A DNA stretch of 33,085 nt, taken from the NCBI GenBank assembly GCA_030550715.1, contig JAUQOU010000004.1, positions 55,467 through 88,551 of the forward strand, given 5' to 3'. This DNA is from a bacterium (GTDB lineage Bacteria; Calescibacteriota; Calescibacteriia; Calescibacteriales; Calescibacteriaceae). Shown in pieces: positions 7,871-16,039 of this stretch. How positions within the stretch are numbered: position 1 is the first letter of the stretch; each line of letters begins with the position of its first letter. Position numbers and translations under genes: made by a program. Below the pieces are notes generated by a model. It was not told where the DNA came from, made no database searches, and saw only the letters and a program-made list of their open reading frames with translations.

Positions 7871-8580
7871 TTCAGTCCGCCTGAGACATAGATTATATTA
7901 CCTGTTATGAAATCGTTTTTTATTATAAAATCTATTGCTGAAAGCACATCTTCTATACTTCCTTGCTTTTTCAGAGGGAGATTTTCTGATATTTTTTTTA
8001 TGTAGTTTTCGTCTTTTCCTTCGGGGGGTAAAATTGGACCGAGAGCGATACCATTTATTAGTATATGCGGAGCAAATAGGTGAAAAAGTTGGGTCGTTAT
8101 ATACTCTAAAAGATACTTGCCAAGATGATAGGGTATAAAGTTTTTTCTTGACTTTTCGGCATCAAGAACAGTTATAGCTTTTCCTGTTTTCCCTTTTTCT
8201 CTCATAGATTTCCACATCTCGTTTATGATAAGGAAATGGAAAGTGAAATTCACATTTATATTTTTTTCTATATCTTTGTATTTTATTTCTTCGGGATTTA
8301 CTGAGTAAAACGAACTTGCATTGCAAACTACTATATCGGCTTCTCTTGATATTTCAAGAATTTTAGAAAAATCAGAGTTTTCTTTTGAGAAATCGCATTT
8401 TATGATTTCTGCTTTTGCTCCGAGTTTTTCACAATGTTTTTTGAGTTCTCCTGCTTCTGATTCTGATGAGAAAAAGTGAATAAATACATTTGCTTTATTT
8501 TTGGCAAACCACAGGGTAATTTCCTTTCCTATCCTTTTTGCTCCACCTGTTATAAGGACGTTTTTTCCTTCAATTTCCAT
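7867..8580 (-). CDS. Short-chain dehydrogenase, pteridine-reductase (PTR1/FolM)-like
   Basis: 237 aa Rossmann-fold SDR. The cofactor motif is TGGAKRIGKEI (11-21), with the basic pair typical of NADPH users. NASSFY (87-92) and a catalytic Asp140 (VLDAEK) take the place of the usual Ser, and YHLGK (Tyr151, Lys155) completes the site. This Asp/Tyr/Lys arrangement with NASSFY is what pteridine reductases show, so reduction of a pterin or dihydromonapterin is the best guess. The C-terminus ITGNIIYVSGGLK is standard. An alternative is a 3-oxoacyl-ACP reductase-like enzyme, but those have Ser. It lies 45 bp downstream of bamA, overlaps the GT9 gene by 4 nt, and has an AAGG site about 10 nt before the ATG. 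Confidence 0.78.
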   Translation of the reverse strand: MEIEGKNVLITGGAKRIGKEITLWFAKNKANVFIHFFSSESEAGELKKHCEKLGAKAEIIKCDFSKENSDFSKILEISREADIVVCNASSFYSVNPEEIKYKDIEKNINVNFTFHFLIINEMWKSMREKGKTGKAITVLDAEKSRKNFIPYHLGKYLLEYITTQLFHLFAPHILINGIALGPILPPEGKDENYIKKISENLPLKKQGSIEDVLSAIDFIIKNDFITGNIIYVSGGLK

Positions 8581-8625
8581 GTTTGGAGACCTTCATAAAA
8601 AAGTTAGCCATAAAATCTGTATTGT

Positions 8626-11034
8626 TTAATATTCTTCAAGTTCAGGGTAGAAAGTGAATAGCCCAAGAGAGAAGTCAAATAATCTCAGTGCATCTCCTTT
8701 TTTCCTTATAAGTGGGAGTCCGAAAGACAACCTTATCGGTCCGAACGGAGATATCCATCTTATCTCGATTCCGTAAGAAGCTCTGAAATCTGCTGGGTTT
8801 ATGTTCTGGTATTCTGCGAAGACCTGACCAACATCTGAAAAGAGAACAAGAAATAAACCTATCTGCTTTGATACGGGAAATATGAGCTCAAAGTTTGAGA
8901 TAACTGATTTATTACCTCCGAGAACTATTTGCGATACTGCTCCCGAAGGAGATACATATTGCCTTTTTGGACCGAGTGAAAAATAGTCAAATCCACGGAT
9001 TGAGTAAATTCCTCCGGCGAAGAACCTTTCAGGGTATGGCAAAAATCTTGAAGATGTGAGCCCTCCGCCTAATCCTATTCTTATGTTCGGAGAGAAGACC
9101 AATCCCCATTTGAGTGGGAAGAAGAAAGAAGAAGCTATTCCGCCTTTTACAAAGTACAGATCCCCACCGAAGACCCCGCCTATTTTGCTCCACAAGATTA
9201 TGTTTTTGCCTCGTGTTGGTGCGAATATGTTATCTCTTGTATCGTTTCTTATCTCTGCTCGCAGAAACCTTGAATTGCTTCTGAAAAATCCAGCTCCTAT
9301 ATCATCTTGATAGAACGGAATTCTTCCCCCTGTTCTTCTGTCATATACATCAAGTATTTCCATTCCGGGTGAGAGTACGAATTTTGTTCTTTCTGTCAAG
9401 AAAAGTCCTGTGTTGAACTTTCCTCCGGTTGATATTTTGAGGAAAGGTAGGAAGAAACTCTGGTACCTGAAAAGATTAACCCCCATTATGTAGTCGGTAT
9501 CAAATGCGTGGTCATCTTGGAAGAATAAGTTGAAGAAAGCAAATCCGCCACCTATTGCGAGGTATATCCCAAGGTTTTGCCCTAATCCTCTGAAATTTGA
9601 TATCTGACCTTGAAACAGAAGGAACAGCGATTGGAAGAAATTCCCAAATTGTGGAGAAAATCCACCTCCCAGAGATACCGCTCCAACTCTTCCTTCTTTC
9701 ACTTCAATATCTAAATCAACCTTCCCATCTTGTAAGAATACGGGGTTTATATCAACCTTTTCAAAAAATCCGGTCCTCATAAGTTCTATGTAGCTTTTCA
9801 TTATAGATGTTCGTGAGAATATCTGTCCTTCAAGAAGAGAAAAGTATCTTCTTATAACAAAGTCCCTTGTTCTCGTGTTGCCTTTTATGTTTATCCTTCT
9901 TATGTAAAATATGTTTCCTTTACTTATCTGGTATGTTAGTGATACTTCTCCTTCTTCTTTTCCTTCCTCAATGTTTTTTGATATTAGCGGGTTTACTCTC
10001 ACCTGTGCGAATCCAATATCTTGATATAAACTTGATATCCACTCAATATCTTCAATGACTTTTTTTCTTGAGAAGTACTCTCCTTGTTCTGCTTTTAGAT
10101 TTTGTTTTATCTGGTTTTTTTTAAAGAGCATATCTCCTTCTATATTGATTGATTTTATTTTGTATCTTGGACCTTCTGATACTCTGAAAAATATGAGGGT
10201 TTCTTCTCTTGCTGGGTTGAAAATAACTGCTGGACTTTTTATTTCGGCATCTATAAATCCTGAATCAAGATAAGAGTTTCTGAGGTTATCTTTATCTCCT
10301 TCAAGTAAATTCAGGTCTAACTTTCCTTCTCCTATAATTCTTTTGAGGGTAGAAGTTTCTTTGGTTTGTAGGTATTTTAGATGTTGTTTTTCTTCAATTT
10401 TTTCTGAGCCGGAGAATACTATTTTTTTTACATAATACTTTTCTCCCTCTTTTATTTTCAGTTTGATGTTTGCTCTGTTTTGCGGTAAGTATTCAATCTG
10501 TGGAATAACTTTTGTGAATATGAATCCTTCTTTCTGGTAAGCGTTTATTATATCGTCAATTTGTTTTTTGAGTTTTCTTCTGTCAAGAAAGTCGCCTTTT
10601 TTCATTTTCATTACTTCTTTGAATTTTTCTTCGCTTAGTTCTTTTCTGCCTTCAACTTGAATATCAGATATTATTGGTTTTTCTTTGAGTTTGAATATGA
10701 GAGTTCCTTCTTTGAATTCAGCTTTCACTTCGTCAAAAATTTCAAGGTTGTAGATTCTTTCTATATCTTGTCTTAAAGTTATGGGGTCAAGTTCTTTTCC
10801 TTCTCTGCTTAAAATAACAGACCTTACATACTCTTCGCTCGCTCTCTCTAAACCTTCTATTTTCACCTGATTGATTATATTTTTTCCATGCTCTTTTTCT
10901 TTATCTTCGCTTGTTTCTCTTGCTTCTGATTTCTGAATAAGGGATGGAGAGAAAATATAGTATGTGTTTATGAGAGAAGTTGTGAGTAAAACTATTATGA
11001 TATTTTTTATTTTTGGTTTGAAGATTTTTCCCAT
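8626..11034 (-). CDS. bamA: Outer-membrane protein assembly factor BamA (Omp85 family)
   Basis: 802 aa. An N-terminal hydrophobic segment (IIIVLLTTSLINTYYIF) serves as the signal. It is followed by about five POTRA repeats to around residue 440 (recurring pattern VKIEGLERASEEYVR, IQVEGRKELSEEKF, INIKGNTRTRDFV), then a 16-strand barrel. The barrel has the loop-6 hallmark SIRGFDYFSLGP near residue 676 and the terminal strands SPFGPIRLSFGLPL. It inserts beta-barrel proteins into the outer membrane and is essential in known diderms. The last residue is Tyr, an aromatic end as expected, although the tail PELEEY is acidic. The ATG overlaps the stop of the broken methyltransferase gene (TAATG). A TATAAA 11 nt upstream may supply a separate promoter. 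Confidence 0.95.
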   Translation of the reverse strand: MGKIFKPKIKNIIIVLLTTSLINTYYIFSPSLIQKSEARETSEDKEKEHGKNIINQVKIEGLERASEEYVRSVILSREGKELDPITLRQDIERIYNLEIFDEVKAEFKEGTLIFKLKEKPIISDIQVEGRKELSEEKFKEVMKMKKGDFLDRRKLKKQIDDIINAYQKEGFIFTKVIPQIEYLPQNRANIKLKIKEGEKYYVKKIVFSGSEKIEEKQHLKYLQTKETSTLKRIIGEGKLDLNLLEGDKDNLRNSYLDSGFIDAEIKSPAVIFNPAREETLIFFRVSEGPRYKIKSINIEGDMLFKKNQIKQNLKAEQGEYFSRKKVIEDIEWISSLYQDIGFAQVRVNPLISKNIEEGKEEGEVSLTYQISKGNIFYIRRINIKGNTRTRDFVIRRYFSLLEGQIFSRTSIMKSYIELMRTGFFEKVDINPVFLQDGKVDLDIEVKEGRVGAVSLGGGFSPQFGNFFQSLFLLFQGQISNFRGLGQNLGIYLAIGGGFAFFNLFFQDDHAFDTDYIMGVNLFRYQSFFLPFLKISTGGKFNTGLFLTERTKFVLSPGMEILDVYDRRTGGRIPFYQDDIGAGFFRSNSRFLRAEIRNDTRDNIFAPTRGKNIILWSKIGGVFGGDLYFVKGGIASSFFFPLKWGLVFSPNIRIGLGGGLTSSRFLPYPERFFAGGIYSIRGFDYFSLGPKRQYVSPSGAVSQIVLGGNKSVISNFELIFPVSKQIGLFLVLFSDVGQVFAEYQNINPADFRASYGIEIRWISPFGPIRLSFGLPLIRKKGDALRLFDFSLGLFTFYPELEEY

Positions 11035-11833
11035 TAAGTTGAAAATTTATAATTTATGAACTTTGTTATTAACTTGTTTTTTGTGAATTTTTTATGTATT
11101 AAATCAACGCTTTCATCTTTCAGAGGTAAATTTCTGGCATCTGCTTGGATAATGTCTTTTCTAACAGGAACAATATCAAATGCAATAACTTTTCTTCTTT
11201 CTTCTTTGCAAACATCAATTGTTGTTCCTGAACCAGCCATAGGGTCGCATACCAAATCCCCTGGCTCAGTATATCTATACAACAGATTGTAAATTATGAA
11301 AGCGGGCGTAACACCGGGATATTTATTATTCCCTTTTGGAGTATCTCCATAGCTTTGTTTAGGATAATTCCAGAGTGTCGTTGAAAATATTGGAGGTCTG
11401 AACAGTTCATCTTCAAGATTAATGTTATTTGGAAAATTATCTTCTTCAATTTTACCTTCTAACAATAATTTCAGTATTTTTGCACCTTCATCTGATAGAA
11501 TGCTTTTCCAGGATATTTTGAGCTTTTTGAAAATTCTGCTTGCGTTTTTAAGGGTCTTGATTTCCTCATCTGGTTCAACTTCAACATAATATGGATAGCG
11601 CCCGTTGAAAATTGACAAATTTTTATCATACATTCCATCTCCCATTGCCTGAAAAGTTCCATAAAGCACATCTGTATCAAGATTGTAAAGAAAGACAAAA
11701 TCTCCTTTCTTACTGCAAAAACCTTATATGCGTATACTCTATTAGTGGTGAAAATCAGTTTTTCCAGAAATTCATGTTCGTTTTTTTGGGTGCAAGCAAA
11801 GATGAAGCCGTGTCTTTCATTTTTCTCCACCAT
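11034..11833 (-). pseudogene. Broken gene: DCD/EVE-like (PUA-fold) domain fused to DNA N4/N6 methyltransferase
   Basis: Two reading frames together encode one protein. From ATG 11833, MVEKNERHGFIFACTQKN runs to VFAVRK. The sense then continues in another frame from 11705 (GDFVFLYNLDTDVLYGTF) and on through the 211-aa ORF. One extra A in the AAA at 11706-11708 would restore a single frame, so a -1 deletion is likely. The rejoined N-terminus (about 90 aa) looks like the plant DCD domain, a PUA/EVE-like fold (GFIFACT, FLYNLDTDVLYGTFQA, YPYYVEV). The rest is a SAM-dependent DNA methyltransferase: TTLWNYPKQSYGD, GVTPAFIIYNLLYRYTEPG, motif I VCDPMAGSGTT, and ADARNLPLKDESVDLI. Relatives should continue into a DPPY catalytic motif; here the sequence turns into AT-rich HKKFTKNKL and stops at bamA. 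It is probably inactive. It starts 5 nt after amrS. Confidence 0.7.
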
Positions 11834-11838
11834 TTTTA

Positions 11839-12924
11839 TTAATTTTTATCAAGTTCTAATATACCGAAGAATTTTTCACCGCAGTTTGCACATTTTCCAT
11901 CTTTTATTCCCACTATATCAGAAGTGAATCCATATCTTCTTATGAGTATTTTGCTACAGCCAGGACAATATGTATGCTCTCCTTCGTTCCCCCATACATT
12001 ACCAACATAAACATATTTTAACTTTTTTTTCGCTATCTCGTACGCTTTTTCAAGAGTTCTGATAGGGGTGGGAGGTCTATCGCTCATCAAAAAGTGAGGA
12101 AAGAATCTTGATATGTGAAATGGTATGTATGGACTTATCTCAGCTACGAAGTCCGTTATCTTTTCGAAATCTGCTTCTGTATCATTCACATCTGTTATGA
12201 CAAGGTATGTTAGCTCAATAAATGGTTTCCCGGTTGATTTGAAGATTTCCCATGTTCTTTTTATTGTGGAAAGAACAGGTTTGAAATGCGCATCACTTAT
12301 TTCTTTGTAGTATTCTTCTTTTGCGAACTTGAAATCTATATTCATAGCGTCAACATACTCACAGAGTTCTTCAAGGGGCTTTGCGCTTATGTATCCGTTT
12401 GTTATCATAACAACTTTCATCTGTGGTTCTAATTCTTTGAGTATTTTTGCAGTGTCTATTATATATTCAAACCATATTGTGGGTTCATTGTAGGTGAAAG
12501 CAACTCCTAAATTCTTTTTTTCTTTGAGTTTTACTGCAAGATAAGCGAGTTTGTCGGGAGTGAGTTCTCTTACGGGTACAACTCCTTCAACAAGCTCCCA
12601 GTTCTGGCAGAACTTACACGAAAAATTGCATCCGACTCCTCCCACGGAGAGAATCTTATATGTTGGAAAGTAGTGGAAGAGTGGTTTTTTCTCTATGGGG
12701 TCAAGGTTTATTGCTCCGATTTTACCGTATGAAGTAGCCCAGAGTTTCCCGCCTCTGTTGACTCTCACAAGACACTTGCCTTCTTCTCCGTCTTTTATTT
12801 CGCATCCTTGGGGGCATAGAAAACACTTTACGGTTAGTCCATCTTCTCTTTTTATGTAGTATTTTGCCTCTTTATTTCCTATGTCTTTTATGGGGAACTC
12901 CTCTTTGTATATTCCAAGCGACAT
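11839..12924 (-). CDS. amrS: AmmeMemoRadiSam system radical SAM enzyme
   Basis: 361 aa. The radical SAM cluster motif is CNFSCKFCQNW (CxxxCxxC), preceded by the family's Cys-rich N-terminus CFLCPQGCEI with GKCLVRVNRGGKL, and by INLDPIEKKPLFHYFP, a strong signature for this group. A C-terminal zinc-ribbon-like segment has CPGC and CANC. Members are usually encoded with AMMECR1 (AmrA) and Memo (AmrB) proteins; neither is in this window. The substrate is not established. The start is ATG at 12924. A 127-bp spacer separates it from ccmE upstream; downstream the broken methyltransferase gene follows after 5 nt. Confidence 0.9.
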   Translation of the reverse strand: MSLGIYKEEFPIKDIGNKEAKYYIKREDGLTVKCFLCPQGCEIKDGEEGKCLVRVNRGGKLWATSYGKIGAINLDPIEKKPLFHYFPTYKILSVGGVGCNFSCKFCQNWELVEGVVPVRELTPDKLAYLAVKLKEKKNLGVAFTYNEPTIWFEYIIDTAKILKELEPQMKVVMITNGYISAKPLEELCEYVDAMNIDFKFAKEEYYKEISDAHFKPVLSTIKRTWEIFKSTGKPFIELTYLVITDVNDTEADFEKITDFVAEISPYIPFHISRFFPHFLMSDRPPTPIRTLEKAYEIAKKKLKYVYVGNVWGNEGEHTYCPGCSKILIRRYGFTSDIVGIKDGKCANCGEKFFGILELDKN

Positions 12925-13051
12925 GGCTTCTTGATTTTGATTTCTAACATATAAAGTTAATCATCTTCAATTGAAAGAAATCTTACTAAGGAAACTTTTG
13001 TGATGGTGAAGAAGGAGCATTTTTTGATTTTTGCTTTTCTTTTTGTTTAAT

Positions 13052-13450
13052 TCACTTATTTTCTCTGTTTATTTTTATTTCCGGGGGGTGATATTCTTCG
13101 CTGTGCTTTGCCATTATTTTTTTTGCGACAAAAACCTTATTTTCTTTATCCCAAAATCCCTCAACAATTGCTCCTTTGGCTTTTCCAAATAGGTCTGGTG
13201 GAACTCCTGTGAAAGTGACGCTTATAGAGAACTCTCCGTCTGTCAGCACGAAAAAGTGAATAAGTCCATCTGCTGTGAGAGAAGATACGTAACCTCCGAC
13301 TCTCAGTCTTTTTCCTTCGTATTTTTCAGGATTTGAAAAAAGTTCTTTTGGAGTGATGTAGAACTCCACGCTTTCTTTCATTCCACTTGCTATAAGATAC
13401 GCTGATACAACTCCAACGACCAAAAATGCAAGTGCAAAACTCTTATTCAT
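13052..13450 (-). CDS. ccmE: Cytochrome c maturation haem chaperone CcmE
   Basis: 132 aa. One N-terminal transmembrane anchor (FALAFLVVGVVSAYLIA) precedes an OB-fold domain facing the periplasm. The covalent haem site is AKHSEEYHPPE, with His116 and the conserved HxxxY Tyr120. CcmE takes haem from CcmC and passes it to CcmF for attachment to apocytochromes, so the cell makes c-type cytochromes by system I. No other ccm gene is nearby. The start is ATG at 13450, with TATATT 9 nt upstream. The AAGG touching the ATG is too close to act as a good ribosome site. It starts divergently from rph across 124 bp of AT-rich spacer. Confidence 0.93.
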   Translation of the reverse strand: MNKSFALAFLVVGVVSAYLIASGMKESVEFYITPKELFSNPEKYEGKRLRVGGYVSSLTADGLIHFFVLTDGEFSISVTFTGVPPDLFGKAKGAIVEGFWDKENKVFVAKKIMAKHSEEYHPPEIKINRENK

Positions 13451-13459
13451 CCTTAAAAA

Positions 13460-13465
13460 AATATA
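13460..13465 (-). promoter_or_regulatory. -10-like element (TATATT) for ccmE
   Basis: Minus-strand TATATT lies 9 nt before the ccmE ATG. It fits the recurring arrangement of a -10-like box very close to the start codon. Confidence 0.35.
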
Positions 13466-13574
13466 TAGAATTTACAATCTTCCTCAGATTTTCTGAAACT
13501 TATTTTTTTCTTCATTTTTTAATTTTTGCTACTTTTTATTCCTGTTCATTATTTTTTTCTAATTTAGATATTTT

Positions 13575-14309
13575 ATGTTCAGGGGAGACGGGCGGAAACC
13601 AGACGAGGTAAGGAAAATTTCTGTTGAGATAAACTATATAAAGTGGGCGGAAGGTTCGTGCCTTATTTCTCTTGGCGACACAAGAGTTATCTGCACCGCC
13701 TCTATATTGAACTCTGTCCCTCCTTTTGCAAGAGAAAAAGGAATAGGTTGGATATTTGCCGAATACTCTATGCTTCCCAGGTCTGTTGATACGAGAACTT
13801 CAAGAACTCAGTCGGGAAGGAGCTATGAGCTACAAAGAATAATAGGCAGAGCTCTGAGATCTGTCTGCGACCTTTCACTTTTAGGTGAAAGAACAGTAGC
13901 GATAGATTGTGACGTAATTCAGGCAGATGGTAGCACAAGATGCGCATCTATAATAGGTGGATACATAGCTTTATTTATAGCTCTTTATAAGCTCTGGAAA
14001 GATGGTATTTTTGTCAAATTCCCGATAAGAAGAATGGTCTCTGCTGTATCTTGCGGTATAGTAAAGGGTGAGAGAATGGTTGACCTCACATACGCTGAGG
14101 ACTCAGAAGCCGAATGCGATATAACCGTCGTCTCAACAGATAGAGGAGAAATAATAGAGGTTCAGGGTGGAGTGGAAAACGGCGGTTTTATGACAAGAGA
14201 GGTCTTTGATGAACTCGTTGATATGGGTATTCGGGCATCACACTATGTCTTTTCGGTAGAAAGAGAAGTTCTCTCTCAATTTCTCAAAGATTTGAAATTC
14301 CCAGATTAG
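13575..14309 (+). CDS. rph: Ribonuclease PH
   Basis: 244 aa. A phosphorolytic 3'-5' exoribonuclease that trims tRNA 3' ends using phosphate. Motifs: GRKPDEVRKI at the start, GDTRVICTASI, RTSRTQSGRSYELQRIIGR (phosphate-binding Arg region), IDCDVIQADGSTRCASIIGG (usual form ADGGTRTASITG, with mild substitutions), and DLTYAEDSEAECD with the catalytic acids. Length is normal. The start is ATG at 13575, with TAGATA only 4 nt upstream and no ribosome site. It opens the long plus-strand block. Confidence 0.95.
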   Translation: MFRGDGRKPDEVRKISVEINYIKWAEGSCLISLGDTRVICTASILNSVPPFAREKGIGWIFAEYSMLPRSVDTRTSRTQSGRSYELQRIIGRALRSVCDLSLLGERTVAIDCDVIQADGSTRCASIIGGYIALFIALYKLWKDGIFVKFPIRRMVSAVSCGIVKGERMVDLTYAEDSEAECDITVVSTDRGEIIEVQGGVENGGFMTREVFDELVDMGIRASHYVFSVEREVLSQFLKDLKFPD

Positions 14310-14357
14310 TAATGAAAAAATTTTGCTTTCCTTTGCTGAAAAATCCAAATTAGAAAA

Positions 14358-14371
14358 CTCCGGGTGCGGAG
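14358..14371 (+). repeat. Short GC-rich inverted repeat and imperfect direct repeat upstream of the acyl-CoA synthetase gene
   Basis: CTCCG-GGTG-CGGAG forms a perfect 5-bp stem with a 4-nt loop in an otherwise AT-rich spacer. The 13-mer CTCCGGGTGCGGA is echoed 27 bp downstream (14385-14397) as CTTCGGGTCTGGA, with 10 of 13 bases the same. It is not followed by a T run, so it is not a standard terminator. A regulator site or the remains of a terminator are both possible. The rest of this 119-bp spacer holds only the -10-like box. Confidence 0.3.
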
Positions 14372-14410
14372 CTGAAAATTTCAACTTCGGGTCTGGAAAA
14401 TCTACAAAAT

Positions 14411-14416
14411 TATAAT
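14411..14416 (+). promoter_or_regulatory. Consensus -10 element (TATAAT) for the acyl-CoA synthetase gene
   Basis: A perfect TATAAT lies 12 nt upstream of the ATG at 14429. The spacer to the start has no Shine-Dalgarno sequence, so the mRNA leader would be about 5 nt. No TTGACA-like -35 is seen at 16-18 bp. Confidence 0.45.
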
Positions 14417-14428
14417 TTTTAAGAATTT

Positions 14429-15982
14429 ATGCCGGGAAATCAGATGTGGAAGATTCCTCATTTTTACAACATGGGGAAAGATATGCTCTCCGGCAGATAC
14501 GGAGATAAACTCGCTTTTGTTTTTCTTGACTCCGGAAAGAAGCTTGAGGTGAGATATTCTCAACTTCGTGAGTTTTCGCAAAAGCTGGCGGGTTTTTTGA
14601 AGGACAAAATAAAACCGAAAGATAAAGTTGCTGTTGTGTCACGCGTTGTGCCAGAGGTTGTCTTTGTTCATATAGCAACATATCTTGCTGGGGGAATTGT
14701 TATGCCCATATCACACCTTCTTGGAACAGAACTTTTAAAATCAAGAATAAAAAAAGGTCTTCCAAAAATCGTTTTTGCAGACGATGAAAACGAGGAAAAA
14801 GTAAGAGAGGTGCTGAAAGACCTTTGTATTTCGGCTGAGGTTGTAAATATTTTCAAAGTTGAGGAAATTGTGAAACAATCTAAATCTTTCTCTGGGGAGA
14901 GAACTTTTTTTGATGATCCTGCGATACTTCTTTTCACTTCTGGGTCAGAGGGTTCCGCAAAAGGAGTCCTCCATGCTCACAGAATTCTTATCGCAAGAAC
15001 AGAAATATTCTCGTATATGTGTTTCCCTCTTTCTGAAAGAGATTTTATATGGGATATTGCTGATTGGGGATGGATGGCTGGAATGTTCTATGGACCTTAT
15101 CCTGCGATGAGAATGAAAATACCTTTTCTGCTTTTCAGACCAAAAAAATTTGATCCAGAACTTGCTGTAAGGGTGATAAAAGATATGGGGGTTACTACTG
15201 CTTTCTTCCCTCCTTCTGCTTTGAGGCAGATAAGATCAAGCGTTCCTGAAAGAGAGCTTTATGGTTTGCCGATAAGAAAACTCCTGAGCGCTGGGGAGAG
15301 TGCCGGAAAAGAACTTCATGAGTGGGCGAAAGAAGTTTTGAAAATTCCTCTGATTGAGTTTTACAGTCAAACTGAGGCAGGACCAATTCTTGTTAATGCT
15401 CCGAATTTTTTTCCTGTTAAAGATGGTTCTGTTGGCAAGCCACCACCGGGACTGAAAGTTGTTTTGCTTGATGATAATTTTCAAGAAGTGAATGAACCGG
15501 GTAAAGAGGGGGAAATATGTATAACGTCTTTCTCTCCTGTTCTTATGCTTGGTTATCTTGATGAGGGCTTTGGAGATAAACTCTGGAACGGTCTATATAG
15601 AACGGGGGATTTTGCGAAGAGAGATGAAGACGGATACTTTTTCTATCTTGGGAGAAAAGATAATGTTGTAAAGGTTTCAGGATACAGAATATCTCTTGAG
15701 GAGATCGAGAGAGCGGTTTTATCTTTTGATTTTGTTGAGGTTTGCGCTGCGCTTCCGAAAAAAGATGACATAAGGGGAAACGTTATAAAAATATTGGTGA
15801 AGCTGAAGGAAAGGTTTTCTCTGCCGGAAAATGACCTTCAAAGATTAGTTTCAGATAGGGTTTCAAAGCTTATCGGACCTCACATAAGGATAAAAGACGT
15901 TGAAGTTGTTCCGCAAATTCCACTTACTCCTACGGGGAAGATAAATAGGGCTGAACTTAAAAAGCTCGCTGAATCAGATTGA
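14429..15982 (+). CDS. Acyl-CoA synthetase (AMP-forming, ANL superfamily)
   Basis: 517 aa. It activates a carboxylic acid to an acyl-adenylate and then to acyl-CoA. The ATP-binding loop is LLFTSGSEGSAKGVLHAHR, followed by EFYSQTEAG (motif A5), YRTGDFAKRDEDGY (A7), GRKDNVVKVSGYRIS (A8 hinge), and PLTPTGKINRAELKK with the catalytic Lys. The layout (WDIADWGWMAGMFYGPYPA) resembles medium-chain acyl-CoA and acetyl-CoA synthetase-like enzymes of the MACS type. The chain length used cannot be read from the sequence. No signal or membrane segment is present, so it is cytoplasmic. It starts at ATG 14429 from its own promoter-like box, 119 bp after rph. Confidence 0.88.
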   Translation: MPGNQMWKIPHFYNMGKDMLSGRYGDKLAFVFLDSGKKLEVRYSQLREFSQKLAGFLKDKIKPKDKVAVVSRVVPEVVFVHIATYLAGGIVMPISHLLGTELLKSRIKKGLPKIVFADDENEEKVREVLKDLCISAEVVNIFKVEEIVKQSKSFSGERTFFDDPAILLFTSGSEGSAKGVLHAHRILIARTEIFSYMCFPLSERDFIWDIADWGWMAGMFYGPYPAMRMKIPFLLFRPKKFDPELAVRVIKDMGVTTAFFPPSALRQIRSSVPERELYGLPIRKLLSAGESAGKELHEWAKEVLKIPLIEFYSQTEAGPILVNAPNFFPVKDGSVGKPPPGLKVVLLDDNFQEVNEPGKEGEICITSFSPVLMLGYLDEGFGDKLWNGLYRTGDFAKRDEDGYFFYLGRKDNVVKVSGYRISLEEIERAVLSFDFVEVCAALPKKDDIRGNVIKILVKLKERFSLPENDLQRLVSDRVSKLIGPHIRIKDVEVVPQIPLTPTGKINRAELKKLAESD

Positions 15983-16033
15983 TAAATCTTTCTTCGGTGA
16001 ATTTATAGATGAGCTTTAAAAACATTTTGTTTT

Positions 16034-16039
16034 TATAAT
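16034..16039 (+). promoter_or_regulatory. Consensus -10 element (TATAAT) for dtd
   Basis: A perfect TATAAT ends 8 nt before the dtd ATG at 16048, with no ribosome-binding site between. This is the clearest leaderless-type start in the window. There is no obvious -35 hexamer. Confidence 0.5.

Noticed and set aside
11700-11712. Programmed -1 frameshifting to make the DCD-methyltransferase fusion.
   Set aside because: The site GTAAGAAAGGAG is not a standard slippery heptamer (AGA cannot re-pair well), no strong downstream stem was seen, and the gene also lacks its catalytic end. A mutation is simpler.
13003-13050. A 15-codon plus-strand ORF (MVKKEHFLIF...) in the ccmE-amrS spacer, with AAGGA upstream.
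   Set aside because: Very short and hydrophobic by virtue of T-rich DNA, with no sign of conservation. The spacer is better left as non-coding.
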